25,268 nucleotides of DNA from IMG/VR virus record IMGVR_UViG_3300009156_000078, positions 1 to 25,268 of that record; one strand, 5' to 3'. The notes beneath the pieces were generated by a model, which was not told the origin of the DNA, searched no databases, and saw only the letters and a list, made by a program, of their open reading frames with translations. A program made the translations under genes and the position numbers. This document shows, one piece after another, positions 14,367 through 21,980 of the stretch (the stretch's first letter is position 1; every line of letters begins with the position of its first letter). This DNA is from a virus.

Positions 14367-16132
14367 CACGCGGCCTGTGCCTGTTTGATTTCGTCGACGG
14401 TCCTCGCCATCGTGATCTTGTCGATGGGGACGTCGGCAAAGACGTCGAGCGCCCACTTGCGGCCGAGGAAGCCGGACGGGAGCCGTTCGACGCGGTCGCG
14501 CTTGCCGATGGTGGCGACCTTGACGTCGTTGCAGTAGACGCCGAGCGAGAAGGTGCCGCCGGCGCCGGCGGGGATCGGCAGGAGGTTGTCGCCGGCGAAC
14601 ACGTCGTTGTTGATCGACTGGCTGTTGATCGAGCCGGTGACGGTGCCGGCGGTAATCATCGCCTGGTTCTGGGCGATGATGGCGGCGACCACCGACTGCT
14701 TGGCGGCGGCCTCAAGCTCGCTGAAACCCTCGCCGCTCTCGACCAGGATGCAGCCAAAGTTGTCGTCGATCGGCATGTAGTAGTCCTTCGACCGCCAGTA
14801 ATAGATCGCCGGCGCGCCCTGCTCGGGGTCGAAGCGGCGGACGTTCTTGCCGTCCGGGTCGAGGTAGAACAGGTCGCCCGAGGGGACGTCGAAGTACCAG
14901 CTCCGGGCGATGATCTTGCTGCGGATGAGGTAGGCGACGTCGCCGGCGGGGTCGATGATGATCGAGCCGGATTTTGGCTCGTCGGTGATCGGGTCGACGC
15001 CGTCGAAGGAGGCGATCCACCGGCCGTGATACTGGCCGGCGCGCATGGCGGCCGGGTTGAGCGCTCGCCAGTCGCGCGGGTTGAACAGGTTATCCGACAC
15101 CAGCCCCACCTCGCCGCTCGACTTGGCGATCGCCAGCCCGTCCGGGGCGGCCCACGCGATGGCGTAGCCGAGGTCGACGATGCCGTAGGACGAGACGCCG
15201 GGGAGGTTGGTTTCGATCTTCGACATTGACATCGAGGCCGGTTCGGTGCCGGCGGCGCGCCACGGCTGGCCCTTGGTGATGACGACGAGCTGCACGTCCA
15301 TGGCGCCGAGGCCGACGATCTCGGCTTCGACGGTCTGGGCGTACACCTCCGGCCAAGCGTGCGGGAGGTAGGGTTCGCAGAAGTAGAGCGTCTTGCCGAC
15401 AAAGCCGGCCATCATGCCGTTGGGGAGCGCGGTGAGGCCGAGGAGGCCGGCCGGCGGCGGGTTATAGGTCCGCGACGGCAGGCGCTCGGCGAATTGCGTG
15501 ACCGGGATGTTGTCGACGAAATTGGCGGCGGAGGCGGCGCGCTCGGCGATGAAATAGAGGTCGGTGCCGGCGGTGCCGGTCTGCGTCCGGTAGAAGCGCT
15601 GCAGCGTGATGTTGCGGCCACCAGGCGGGGCGAGGATGCCCGAGAGGGTGACGGTGATGCCGGTCTGCCAGTTGATCGGGTCCGAGATGGGCGAGGGCTC
15701 GGACTCCTCTCCGAAGGCGGTGACGTAGGTGTAGACGTAGTTGCGGACGGTGACGTCGCCGGATCCTGCTCCGGAGGGCGTCAGGGTGGGCTTGGTGGTC
15801 GGGGCGGGGACGGCGAGGTCGTAGGTGGTGCCGCCGACGATCATCTTGGGCGGCTGGCCGACCTGGGTGACGTAGAGCCGATCGTCGGCGACCGGGCCCG
15901 GTACGGCCCACGCCTGGGTCGCCCATCCGAGCCATGTGGTGCCGTGCTTGTAGATCGACTGGTAGTTCGGCGTGCCGGGGAAGGTGTGCTCGATTTCGGG
16001 CACACTGAACGGGGTGAGGCCGCCGTCGTCCATGCGGAGCTCGACGGCGTCGGCGGCGGCGTGCGGGGGCAGGAGCCGGTTGATGATCCGGGGCTGCTCG
16101 CCGGTGAACCCTGTGATGGTGATGATGCTCAT
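14366..16132 (-). CDS. Tail-nozzle-like (tail tubular protein B-like) structural protein
   Basis: A 588-residue, beta-rich protein. The N-terminus (GEQPRIINRLLPPHAAADAV, then LRMDDGGLTPFSVP) resembles the opening of podovirus tail nozzle proteins, where a short strand-rich segment about gene products and their contributions precedes a propeller-like body. A fibronectin-like stretch at about 110-215 (NYVYTYVTAFGEESEPSPIS) is typical of these proteins. Later blade-like segments include GLVSDNLFNPRDW, SWYFDVPSGDLFYLDPDG and APAIYYWRSKDYY. The gene starts within the fibre stop (ATGA, 4 nt overlap) and its own stop overlaps the next start. A nozzle or stabilisation-ring role at the tail end is inferred from these features and gene order; no catalytic motif is seen. 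Confidence 0.7.
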   Translation of the reverse strand: MSIITITGFTGEQPRIINRLLPPHAAADAVELRMDDGGLTPFSVPEIEHTFPGTPNYQSIYKHGTTWLGWATQAWAVPGPVADDRLYVTQVGQPPKMIVGGTTYDLAVPAPTTKPTLTPSGAGSGDVTVRNYVYTYVTAFGEESEPSPISDPINWQTGITVTLSGILAPPGGRNITLQRFYRTQTGTAGTDLYFIAERAASAANFVDNIPVTQFAERLPSRTYNPPPAGLLGLTALPNGMMAGFVGKTLYFCEPYLPHAWPEVYAQTVEAEIVGLGAMDVQLVVITKGQPWRAAGTEPASMSMSKIETNLPGVSSYGIVDLGYAIAWAAPDGLAIAKSSGEVGLVSDNLFNPRDWRALNPAAMRAGQYHGRWIASFDGVDPITDEPKSGSIIIDPAGDVAYLIRSKIIARSWYFDVPSGDLFYLDPDGKNVRRFDPEQGAPAIYYWRSKDYYMPIDDNFGCILVESGEGFSELEAAAKQSVVAAIIAQNQAMITAGTVTGSINSQSINNDVFAGDNLLPIPAGAGGTFSLGVYCNDVKVATIGKRDRVERLPSGFLGRKWALDVFADVPIDKITMARTVDEIKQAQAA

Positions 16133-17547
16133 AGCTTCAGGTACAGCGTGCCGAGGGCGATGAACGGTCCCATGTTGTCGAAGGCGGTGCCAGAACCGGT
16201 GTTGCCGATGTCGATGGTGAGGGTGACCGGGTGGGTGTGCGTCCCGGAATTGTTGATGACGTGGCTGTGGGTCGAGCCGGTGTTGGGGACGGTGACGGTG
16301 TGGCTGTGGTTGCCGTCGCTGGCGACGGTGACGACGTGGGCGTGGCTACCGCCGTTGCCGACCGTGACGGCGTGCGAGTGGCTGCCGTCGTTGCTGATGC
16401 CGTGAACATGGCCGCCGGTGCTGTCGGCGACCTTGAGGTTGCCCGAGCCCGCGCCACCCGACTCCACCGAGTCCTGGACGATGCGCCGTGAGCCCGAGGA
16501 GACGGAGCCGACGAACACTTCGAAGTTATTGTTCGAGCTGTCGGTGATGTTGCCGTGGGAGTGGGCACCGGAGCCGGTCACCGCGCCGCCGTGGTCGTGG
16601 GCGGCTTCGGTGTCGGTGACCGAGCCGGGATGGGTGTGGGCGGCTTCGGTGTCGGTGACCGATCCGGGGTGGGTGTGGGCGCCGATGTTGTTGGTGGTGC
16701 CGCCGGTGTGGGTGTGGAGGCCATCGGTGGCGGTGGCGCCGCCGTGATTGTGGTCGCCGTTGGCGGTGGCGGTGCCGGTGGCCGAGGTGATCGGGTGGTC
16801 GTGGGCCGGCAGGTTGGTGATGGCGAGGGCGCGGGTTTCGCCGCCGCCGGTTGCGCCTGGCGTGGTGCCGTTCGGGGTGGCGGTGTTGACGGTGAGGCGG
16901 TTCTTGACGCCTCCCCCGAGGTTGTCGAGGCAGATGAAAGCACGGCCGGCTGCGTCGGGCAGGGTCAGCCGTTTGTTGGCCGCGAAGTCGGCGGCTGCAG
17001 ACGCGCCGCGGCCGCCTGAGACGGGGCACTGCGCGTCGGCGAAGGTGGTCCAGAGCAGGGTGAACAGGTTGACGGTGTCGGCGTTGGCGCGCTCGGTGGC
17101 GGCGCTGGCGGCGTTGCCGATCGAGAAGCCGTTGGCGCGGACCCATCCGGTGATGGTGGCGGTGCCGGGGCGATACTTGGTGTCGCCGGTGACGAACTGC
17201 ATGGTCAGGGCGGATTCGACGGCGGCGATCCGGGCGATGACTTCGAGCATCGCGGCGGTGGTGAACCGGAGCTGGCAGAGGTCGCCGGCGGCGAACGCGG
17301 TTCCGACCGTGCCCTCCTGGGCGCGGATGACGGTGAACACGTCGCTGGTGCCGGTGTGGGCGGTGCAGCGCACCACTTCCATCGCCGAGGCCGAGCGCAG
17401 CGTCATCGGGAACCAGTCGTCCGAGCCGCCGGCGATCGGCGGGAATTTCGCGCCCTGGCCGGCCTGCACGCTGATTGAGGTGGCGGCGGCGGTGATCGGA
17501 GCGGAGAGGACCGCGTCGGCGTTGTTGGAGAATAGGACCTGGCCCAT
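16129..17547 (-). CDS. Collar-type tail fibre with 13 HxH metal-site motifs
   Basis: The start is the ATG at 17547, with GGGAGG six bases upstream and a TGATG overlap with the previous gene, giving 472 residues. Residues 1-105 are a common phage fibre N-terminal domain (GQVLFSNNADAVL, IRAQEGTVGTAF, LRFTTAAMLEV). Residues 130-245 resemble a phage tail-collar domain (TGWVRANG, LTLPDAAGRAF, LAITNLPAHDH). Residues 247-441 hold 13 HxH motifs separated by Gly/Thr/Val/Asn-rich strands. The C-terminus (FDNMGPFIALGTLYLKL) matches the usual end of collar fibres. In T4 gp37 each HxH of a trimer binds one iron ion, so a trimeric needle with many metal sites is plausible. This is the best receptor-binding candidate in the window. 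Confidence 0.88.
   Translation of the reverse strand: MGQVLFSNNADAVLSAPITAAATSISVQAGQGAKFPPIAGGSDDWFPMTLRSASAMEVVRCTAHTGTSDVFTVIRAQEGTVGTAFAAGDLCQLRFTTAAMLEVIARIAAVESALTMQFVTGDTKYRPGTATITGWVRANGFSIGNAASAATERANADTVNLFTLLWTTFADAQCPVSGGRGASAAADFAANKRLTLPDAAGRAFICLDNLGGGVKNRLTVNTATPNGTTPGATGGGETRALAITNLPAHDHPITSATGTATANGDHNHGGATATDGLHTHTGGTTNNIGAHTHPGSVTDTEAAHTHPGSVTDTEAAHDHGGAVTGSGAHSHGNITDSSNNNFEVFVGSVSSGSRRIVQDSVESGGAGSGNLKVADSTGGHVHGISNDGSHSHAVTVGNGGSHAHVVTVASDGNHSHTVTVPNTGSTHSHVINNSGTHTHPVTLTIDIGNTGSGTAFDNMGPFIALGTLYLKL
16599..16676 (-). repeat. Tandem 2 x 39-bp repeat inside the fibre gene
   Basis: Two head-to-tail 39-base units (16599-16637 and 16638-16676) differ at only two bases. Each encodes the 13-residue unit built on AHTHPGSVTDTEA. 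The repeat is in frame, so a change in copy number would lengthen or shorten the HxH needle without a frameshift. Confidence 0.85.
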
Positions 17548-17852
17548 CAACAACCTCCCTCGCGGATGCGGATTCGGACGTCCACCTCCTTGGTACGGAC
17601 CCCCACCGTCGTAACAAGGACGTGGATCAGCGCCACCTCGCCATCGGTGCCGCCTGACACCCAAAGTTTGACGATGGTGTCGGTGTGGCCGACGCTGTCG
17701 ATCACCAGGCCGGATGTGTCGTCGGCGTCGAGCTGCGCCGTGGCGGTGGCGATGGTGTCGCCCTCCGAGAGCCAGCGGTCGATCGGGTTGGCGTAGTCGA
17801 GGTCGTAGTCGAGGACGTCCTGCGGATCCTTGACGAACGAGTTGTCGGTCAT
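17547..17852 (-). CDS. Phage fibre-associated structural protein, 101 aa
   Basis: The start ATG overlaps the preceding stop as ATGA (4 nt). The protein opens with FVKDPQDVLDYDLDY and ANPIDRWLSEGDTI, and continues with LWVSGGTDGE and HVLVTTVGVRTKEVDVRIRI. This DP-x-x-VLDY / GDTI / GGT-G / TT-x-GR pattern is widespread in small phage proteins encoded beside tail fibres and is often annotated as a fibre or virion structural protein. It is mainly beta-strand. The stop overlaps the start of the collar-type fibre (TGATG). A role as a fibre-attachment or head/tail surface protein is inferred. Confidence 0.8.
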   Translation of the reverse strand: MTDNSFVKDPQDVLDYDLDYANPIDRWLSEGDTIATATAQLDADDTSGLVIDSVGHTDTIVKLWVSGGTDGEVALIHVLVTTVGVRTKEVDVRIRIREGGC

Positions 17853-18343
17853 AGCCCCGAGCCTTTCCCCGTTCGGTCGTCGGCGCCGACGATGATCGGC
17901 CAGCGGTCGCGGCCGACGATGATGGTCTTGTGGCGGGTGCCTGGGCCGGCGGCGCGCTGGTCGGCGCGGACGATGATGCCGCGGTTTTCGGCCGGCGAGA
18001 AAAATTGCTCGAGTGTGAGGTCGACGCGGTCGAACAGGTCGGCGTCGATCAGGATCGGGTCGCTGGCGCTCTTGACCACGGCGACGTTGTTGAGGCCGGC
18101 GGTGTCCATGGCGGCGATGATGGCGAGGGTGTCGGCGAGGTCGCGCATGGCGAGGATCGGCGCGGCCACCTCGTAGAGGGTGATGGCGAGGGTGTCGGTG
18201 AGGTCGTTGAGCCACATCATTTCGGAGGGCTCGGCCTCGGCGATGGCGAGCTGCAGGGCGTCGAGGCTGAAAAACTCGATGGGCTCGTCGGCGGCTCCGA
18301 TCGAGGAGACGGCGAAGGTGCTGATGGGCCCGAAGCTGGTCAT
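17849..18343 (-). CDS. Probable tail fibre or tail-surface protein, 164 aa
   Basis: Not assigned to a named family. The start ATG (MTSFGPISTFAV) overlaps the previous stop as ATGA. The FGPIS-x-FA opening is common in small phage surface proteins. Two related internal segments (LNDLTDTLAITL and MRDLADTLAIIA) suggest a short internal duplication. The C-terminal part has two IIVG strings (KTIIVGRDRWPIIVGADD). It ends with a 4 nt overlap into the 101-residue gene. Position between other fibre-type genes suggests a virion surface protein. Confidence 0.75.
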   Translation of the reverse strand: MTSFGPISTFAVSSIGAADEPIEFFSLDALQLAIAEAEPSEMMWLNDLTDTLAITLYEVAAPILAMRDLADTLAIIAAMDTAGLNNVAVVKSASDPILIDADLFDRVDLTLEQFFSPAENRGIIVRADQRAAGPGTRHKTIIVGRDRWPIIVGADDRTGKGSGL

Positions 18344-18714
18344 GCCGGCGACACCGTGATCGAGACGGTGAGCTGCCACGACTGCGCGCTGGTCTTGGTG
18401 CCGAGCGGTTCGACCTTGCGGCAGAGCATGATGCCGGCGGCGGCCTGGTTGAACAGCCCCCATTCCTCCCAAGCGAAGTTGGCCTCGGCGGTGGTGAACA
18501 GCGAGCGGAAGGTGAGGACGTTGGCGGCGCGGAGCGGGTAGGTGGGCTCCTGGAGCTTGCGCTGCACCGACGCGCCCTGCAGGTCGGTTTGGGCGGCGTT
18601 GAAGGCGGCGTTACTGTTGCCGACGCCGATGCGGGCGGTGCCGTTGTTGAAGCTGGTGCCGGTCCCGATGATGAGGCCGGCGATGTGGTCCGCGCCGGTG
18701 TTGGTCAGAGGCAT
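18340..18714 (-). CDS. Phage tail fibre-type structural protein, 124 aa
   Basis: The ATG directly follows the TAA of the previous gene (TAAATG). The sequence holds the pattern IAGLIIGTGTSFNN, ARIGVGNSNAAFNAAQTDL, then VLTFRSLFTTAEANFAWEEW and GLFN, typical of small phage tail or fibre proteins that have IGVGxSxxAFxAxQTDLxG. It is a beta-rich protein ending in WQLTVSITVSP. No catalytic residues are evident. The gene overlaps the next one by 4 nt (ATGA). Confidence 0.8.
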   Translation of the reverse strand: MPLTNTGADHIAGLIIGTGTSFNNGTARIGVGNSNAAFNAAQTDLQGASVQRKLQEPTYPLRAANVLTFRSLFTTAEANFAWEEWGLFNQAAAGIMLCRKVEPLGTKTSAQSWQLTVSITVSPA

Positions 18715-18930
18715 TTACCCCTCCCCCTTGATGGTTTCGACCAGGCGGCCGTCCTCGAACTTTTCCAGCGTGAATTCGACGTTGAAGCGGATGGCGACGG
18801 TGCTTTCGCCGGCGCCCTGGGCGCGGCGGACCAGGTCGTCGATCGCCGCCGCCATATCGGGCGCCTTGGCGCGGATGACGTCGGCGAGGGCCTTGGCGCG
18901 TTCGATGGTGGCGATGTCGCTGATGAGCAT
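18715..18930 (-). CDS. Small protein of unknown function between adaptor and fibre genes, 71 aa
   Basis: ATG 18930 overlaps the stop of the adaptor gene (TGATG), with GAGG suitably placed upstream. A GTG at 18939 would add three residues and cannot be excluded. The protein has a helical N-half (IATIERAKALADVIRAK, AAAIDDLVRRA) and a strand-rich C-half (VAIRFNVEFTLEKFEDGRLVETI). No family is recognised. Tight coupling to the adaptor suggests a virion or assembly role. Confidence 0.75.
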   Translation of the reverse strand: MLISDIATIERAKALADVIRAKAPDMAAAIDDLVRRAQGAGESTVAIRFNVEFTLEKFEDGRLVETIKGEG

Positions 18931-19559
18931 CAGAACCACCTCGGCCGGGAGCGGAGGGGGCCGCGCTGCTCGCCCTTGGTGACCTTGTGCTGGAAGTGGT
19001 CGAGGCGTTCGCCGAAGCGCTGTGCGAGGGGCGCGGCAATCTCGGGGTTGTACTGGTCGCCGGGTCGCAGAAGGATCTCGGCGGCCGCACCGCCGGCGAT
19101 TTCCTTGGCATAGGTGTCGACGAGAACGTCGGGCAGCATCGGCGCGTTGGCGGACGGCAGGAGCACCAGGTCGAGGTGCAGCGTGCCGGTGGCGGCGAAG
19201 GCGACCGACACGCTTTCAGGGTTGGACTGCGTGATCCAGGCGGGGCCGCCCTCCTTGGTTTCCCAACCGGGCTGCTCGCGGTCGAGTTGGTCCTTCCGGA
19301 TCGGGGTGAGGACGTAGCGGGACTCGTCGTCGCCGTCGAAGCGGGCGGCGGTTATCTCGAAGATCTGCGCGTACTGCACCGGGACCAGGCCGATGCAGTC
19401 CTCGGTCGACTTGATCTTGAATTCGTCCTTGCAGCGCCAGATGCGGGTCCTACGGCAGAATTCTATCGCGGCGTCGCGCAAATGGCGGATTGCCATCGGC
19501 TCCGGGGTGTTCGGGGCCTGCTCCTGAACGCGCGGGATGAGTAGCTCGATGTCCCTCAT
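18930..19559 (-). CDS. Head-tail adaptor protein
   Basis: A 209-residue protein. The opening (MRDIELLIPRVQEQAPNTPE, then HLRDAAIEFCRRTRIW) is the usual start of phage adaptor proteins: a helical bundle in which an R-x-A-x-x-EFC-x-RT helix is followed by a beta-rich section. Later segments include SVAFAATGTLHLDLVLLPS, an adaptor-like strand pair, and the helix DVLVDTYAKEIAGGAAAEIL. By family knowledge, such proteins form the ring between portal and tail. The start overlaps the 136-residue gene by 4 nt (ATGA). Order downstream of portal and capsid agrees with this role. Confidence 0.8.
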   Translation of the reverse strand: MRDIELLIPRVQEQAPNTPEPMAIRHLRDAAIEFCRRTRIWRCKDEFKIKSTEDCIGLVPVQYAQIFEITAARFDGDDESRYVLTPIRKDQLDREQPGWETKEGGPAWITQSNPESVSVAFAATGTLHLDLVLLPSANAPMLPDVLVDTYAKEIAGGAAAEILLRPGDQYNPEIAAPLAQRFGERLDHFQHKVTKGEQRGPLRSRPRWF

Positions 19560-19966
19560 TGCAGCGCGGTTCCTTCCTCGCCGGCGGGCTCCATGGCTTG
19601 CACGCCGGCGGCCTCGGCGCTCGGCAAGTCGCGGCCCTTGGGGGCGATCGGGCCGATGAAGGTCGGCACGGTGGGGGTGATGTCGGCCTCGGGGCCGCCG
19701 GGGCGGAAGCGCTTGGCCTGCGGGCCGGTGACCATGTGGGCGATGAGCTTGCCGGCTTCGAGGACCAGCACGTCGCCGTCCGCAATCTCGTAGGACTGGC
19801 TGATGATGGTCGGCGGGGCGTGCAGTTCGTCGACCGGCTCGCCGAGGACGGGGTGCGGGAGCGCCTGGCGGTAGCCGATGAGGCCGGTGGACTGTTCGAG
19901 GGAGACGCCGGTGATGTTGCCGAGGACCGAAGCGCCTTTGTCGTCGCTGATGATGAGGGTGAGCAT
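19556..19966 (-). CDS. Head/connector-module protein of unknown function, 136 aa
   Basis: I chose ATG 19966 because GGAGG lies five bases upstream; the in-frame ATG at 19978 has no such site and would add four residues. The protein begins MLTLIISDDKGASVL, contains TIISQSYEIADGDVLVLEAG and LIAHMVTGPQAKRF, and ends in an Ala/Gly/Glu-rich tail. The first two thirds look beta-rich. No family is recognised. It sits between the DUF6682-like gene and the adaptor, overlapping the latter by 4 nt, so a connector or head-completion role is plausible but unproven. Confidence 0.75.
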   Translation of the reverse strand: MLTLIISDDKGASVLGNITGVSLEQSTGLIGYRQALPHPVLGEPVDELHAPPTIISQSYEIADGDVLVLEAGKLIAHMVTGPQAKRFRPGGPEADITPTVPTFIGPIAPKGRDLPSAEAAGVQAMEPAGEEGTALQ

Positions 19967-19979
19967 GGAGGCCTCCATT

Positions 19980-20678
19980 TCAGGGTTTGGACAGGTCGGT
20001 GCGGGTGGCGGGGGACGATGAGCGCTCGGCTTGCGCTTTGAGGCCGAGGGCCTGGGCATACTGGCCGTAGTGGAAGGCACCGCGGCCGGGGTCCGCGCCG
20101 ATGTCGTCCTTGGAATAGGCGCGGTAGCAGACGTAATCGAGGAGCGGCGTGCGGTAGGGCTCCTGCAGGCCGATCGGCACGTCATATGACGCGATCAGGT
20201 CGGCCGCGCCGGTCGGCACGACGTCGGTGGGGACGAACGAGACGACGGCCTCGATCTTGATGCCGTCCTTGGCGCCTGGGTAGCAGTACCACTCCTTGAG
20301 CGGGCCGACCGTGTTGGCGTCGCTGTCGACGATGAACTGGCGGATGGCGGTGCGGTAGGGGACGACGTCGGGGTTGGTCCAGTTGGGCTCGGAAAGGTCG
20401 AGCTGCGCCCGGTCGACAGGGGTGATGACGTTGCCCTTGGGGAGGTTGCGGACGACGCGGAGGAGGGCGAGGTGGGCGGGGTCGCTGAGTTTCTGCAGCA
20501 CGCCCTCGACCAGCGTCAGCTCCACCGTCCTCGATGACGCGGCGGGCTTCGCCAGCACGCAAGCGGTCTGGCCATCGTTCAACCAGGCGCACAGCTCGGG
20601 GAGCGGCCAGCGGACGTATTCGAGGTCCTGCAGGATGACGCTCGCGTCACGGAAGATCGAGGAGGCGAGCGCGCTCAT
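19980..20678 (-). CDS. DUF6682-like phage connector protein
   Basis: A 232-residue protein. Hallmarks are near the N-terminus: ASVILQDLEYVRWPLPELCA and WLNDGQTACVLAKP, then TLVEGVLQKL and LLRVVRNLP; later VDRAQLD, EPNW, EWYCYPG and IEAVVSFVPTD. This pattern (L-Q-D, RW-x-x-ELxxWLNDGQ, RN, YP, FxP) matches the DUF6682 type found in tailed phages near portal and adaptor genes. Family members are thought to be adaptor-like connector proteins. The ATG follows the upstream TGA directly (TGAATG). Confidence 0.78.
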   Translation of the reverse strand: MSALASSIFRDASVILQDLEYVRWPLPELCAWLNDGQTACVLAKPAASSRTVELTLVEGVLQKLSDPAHLALLRVVRNLPKGNVITPVDRAQLDLSEPNWTNPDVVPYRTAIRQFIVDSDANTVGPLKEWYCYPGAKDGIKIEAVVSFVPTDVVPTGAADLIASYDVPIGLQEPYRTPLLDYVCYRAYSKDDIGADPGRGAFHYGQYAQALGLKAQAERSSSPATRTDLSKP

Positions 20679-21251
20679 TCAAGACGTCCGCTCGCGGATG
20701 GCCAATTCGAGGGTCGCCGACGGTGTGCCGTGCGGGTTGTTGATGCCGAGCTCCTTGGCGCGGGCGATCAGCTCCTTGCGGCTGAATTTGGCCTGGACCG
20801 GTGGCTTGCCGTTCGCCGGCGCTGCGGCCGCCGGCGGCGGCACGATCGCGCCCGTCACCGGCGCGGCGTAGCCGCCGATGCCGCCGATGCCGGGTTGGGC
20901 CAGCGCCTCGGGTGACAGGGGCGGCTCGGGCTCCTCCGGCGGCAATGTTGCACCGTTCGGCGGGATTGTTGCAGCGATCGGCGCAATTGTTTCGGCGTTC
21001 GCCGGCGGAATTACCGGATCGGGGCCGCGGTAGGCGGGGTCGTCGCGGCGCGGCGGGCTGTCCTCGACCTTGCGGTAGAGCGCCGAAGCGCCGGAGGCGA
21101 GGAACATCTCGACGTGGGGCTCGAACCAGACGTCGGCGACGCGGCGGCCCTTGGCGTCGGGCTCGAAGTGATAAACCTCGTTGCCGATGGGCACGATGAT
21201 GGGTCCGTCACGGCGGACCAGACATTCGATCAACACGGGGTTGGCCTCCAT
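20679..21251 (-). CDS. Head-module protein with C-terminal HeH/LEM-like domain
   Basis: Given from ATG 21251 (190 aa). A GTG at 21236 has a better ribosome binding site (GGAGG eight bases before it) and may be the true start. Residues 1-70 form a globular, strand-rich part (IECLVRRDGPIIVPIGNEVY, HFEPDAKG, VEMFLASGASALYRKV) shared with small phage head proteins. Residues about 75-150 are a Pro/Ala linker. The last 40 residues (FSRKELIARAKELGINNPHG, TPSATLELAIRER) fit a helix-extended-loop-helix/LEM-type fold, which in other phage proteins may bind DNA. The gene follows a 194-base structured gap. The function is unknown. Confidence 0.78.
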   Translation of the reverse strand: MEANPVLIECLVRRDGPIIVPIGNEVYHFEPDAKGRRVADVWFEPHVEMFLASGASALYRKVEDSPPRRDDPAYRGPDPVIPPANAETIAPIAATIPPNGATLPPEEPEPPLSPEALAQPGIGGIGGYAAPVTGAIVPPPAAAAPANGKPPVQAKFSRKELIARAKELGINNPHGTPSATLELAIRERTS

Positions 21252-21445
21252 TTTTGCACGACGGACGGCGTCGTCTCCTGTCCTGGGGGATGGGATCCGA
21301 CGCCGCCCGCGCCGTCCTGGTCGGCGAAAGGAGGCCGTCCAATTCCGACCAGGGCGAGCCATGAATGGCGCATCCTTTTAGCAGCGGCGCGCCGGCCCGC
21401 GGTAGAGGCGGCCCGGCGCGCTGTGGTCACTTTCAACCCCCGCGA
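21252..21445. other. 194-base structured non-coding gap between head genes
   Basis: The longest gap in the window. It has three separate inverted repeats: 21266-21273 with 21298-21305 (8 bp), 21316-21324 with 21345-21353 (9 bp), and 21387-21395 with 21413-21421 (9 bp, extended by four more after one mismatch). None has a U-run on the minus-strand transcript, so they are not classic terminators. The 20-base loop of the middle hairpin contains CCUCCUUU on the transcript, complementary to a ribosome binding site. A leader, attenuator or processing region is possible. I saw no clear promoter. Confidence 0.5.
21387..21421 (-). other. Strong hairpin just after the decoration-like gene
   Basis: A 9-bp perfect GC-rich stem (21387-21395 with 21413-21421), one mismatch, then four more pairs around a short loop. 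It lies 24 bases after the stop at 21446. The transcript continues with CGCUGCUAAAAGG, lacking the U-run of an intrinsic terminator, so it may be a factor-dependent terminator, RNase-processing site or 3'-end stabiliser. Confidence 0.5.
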
Positions 21446-21907
21446 TCAGGTCGTCATAAAGACGAGGAGGCTGATATTCCCGGCGGCCGGGGTAGCGGCC
21501 GCGGCCTGGAATTTGATGCCGATCGAGCGATCGGCGCCGGTGGGCGCAACGGCGAAGCCGGCGGGCTTCGACATGCGGGTGGCCGCCGCGGGAACGCCGG
21601 CGACGTTGGCGGCAAAGAACTCGTTGCCGCAGGTCCGGGCGGTGACGGTATCGCCCGGGGTTCCGGACATGATGCCGACGTCGAGCGCCAAGGTGGGCGA
21701 GCCGCCGGTATCGAGGTCGTCCGGGACGAGGATCATGTCGGTGACGAAGTGGTAGGCGGGCAGCACCAGGGCGTCGATGATGTCGTTGATGACGATCTGG
21801 GCGGCGGTGACGGGGATGACGGCCCGCACGCAAATGACGTCGCCGGCGGACTCGGCATCGGCCTGACGGCTCGGCCCCGCGACGTAGGAAGAAGCGCGAA
21901 TTGCCAT
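21446..21907 (-). CDS. Probable capsid decoration or accessory head protein, 153 aa
   Basis: No named family recognised with certainty. The ATG has GGAG eight bases upstream. The protein is beta-rich and Ala/Val/Ile-rich: VICVRAVIPVTAAQIVINDI, LVLPAYHFVTDMILVPDDL, ALDVGIMSGTPGDTVTART, then IGIKFQAAAATPAAGNISLL. This sequence style (stable strands, alternating small and hydrophobic residues) suits a virion surface protein. It lies 73 nt after the major capsid gene, the usual place for decoration or head-completion genes. Confidence 0.75.
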   Translation of the reverse strand: MAIRASSYVAGPSRQADAESAGDVICVRAVIPVTAAQIVINDIIDALVLPAYHFVTDMILVPDDLDTGGSPTLALDVGIMSGTPGDTVTARTCGNEFFAANVAGVPAAATRMSKPAGFAVAPTGADRSIGIKFQAAAATPAAGNISLLVFMTT

Positions 21908-21937
21908 TGTGGTGTCTCCGAAAGGTGTTGGCGAACG

Positions 21938-21962
21938 GGCGGGCGCGACGATAGCACCCGCC
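21938..21962 (-). other. Hairpin directly downstream of the capsid gene
   Basis: On the transcript a 9-bp stem with one G-U pair and a 7-base loop, 18 bases after the capsid stop codon. No U-run follows. It could stabilise the capsid mRNA 3' end or reduce read-through into the next gene; it is only weakly terminator-like. Confidence 0.5.
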
Positions 21963-21980
21963 GGCGAGTCGGAACGTGCC

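Noticed and set aside
16231-16803. CRISPR-like or minisatellite array suggested by regularly spaced short repeats
   Set aside because: The spacing comes from in-frame HxH codons of the fibre gene; the units are not identical and have no spacer structure.
17553-17664. Longer start for the collar fibre at 17664
   Set aside because: The extra 39 residues are Arg/Gly-rich and overlap the 101-residue gene. The ATG at 17547 has GGGAGG and a TGATG overlap.
21252-21362. N-terminal extension of the HeH-domain gene to ATG 21362
   Set aside because: The extra 37 codons are Arg-rich with codon use unlike the gene body and run through inverted repeats.
21230-21436. Possible 68-codon gene filling the 194-base gap
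   Set aside because: Its start is TTG or GTG with a poor ribosome site, third-position GC is clearly lower than in neighbours, and the protein looks random. Hairpins explain the region better.
21938-21962. Intrinsic terminator after the capsid gene
   Set aside because: The stem is good, but no U-run follows on the transcript, so I list it only as a hairpin.
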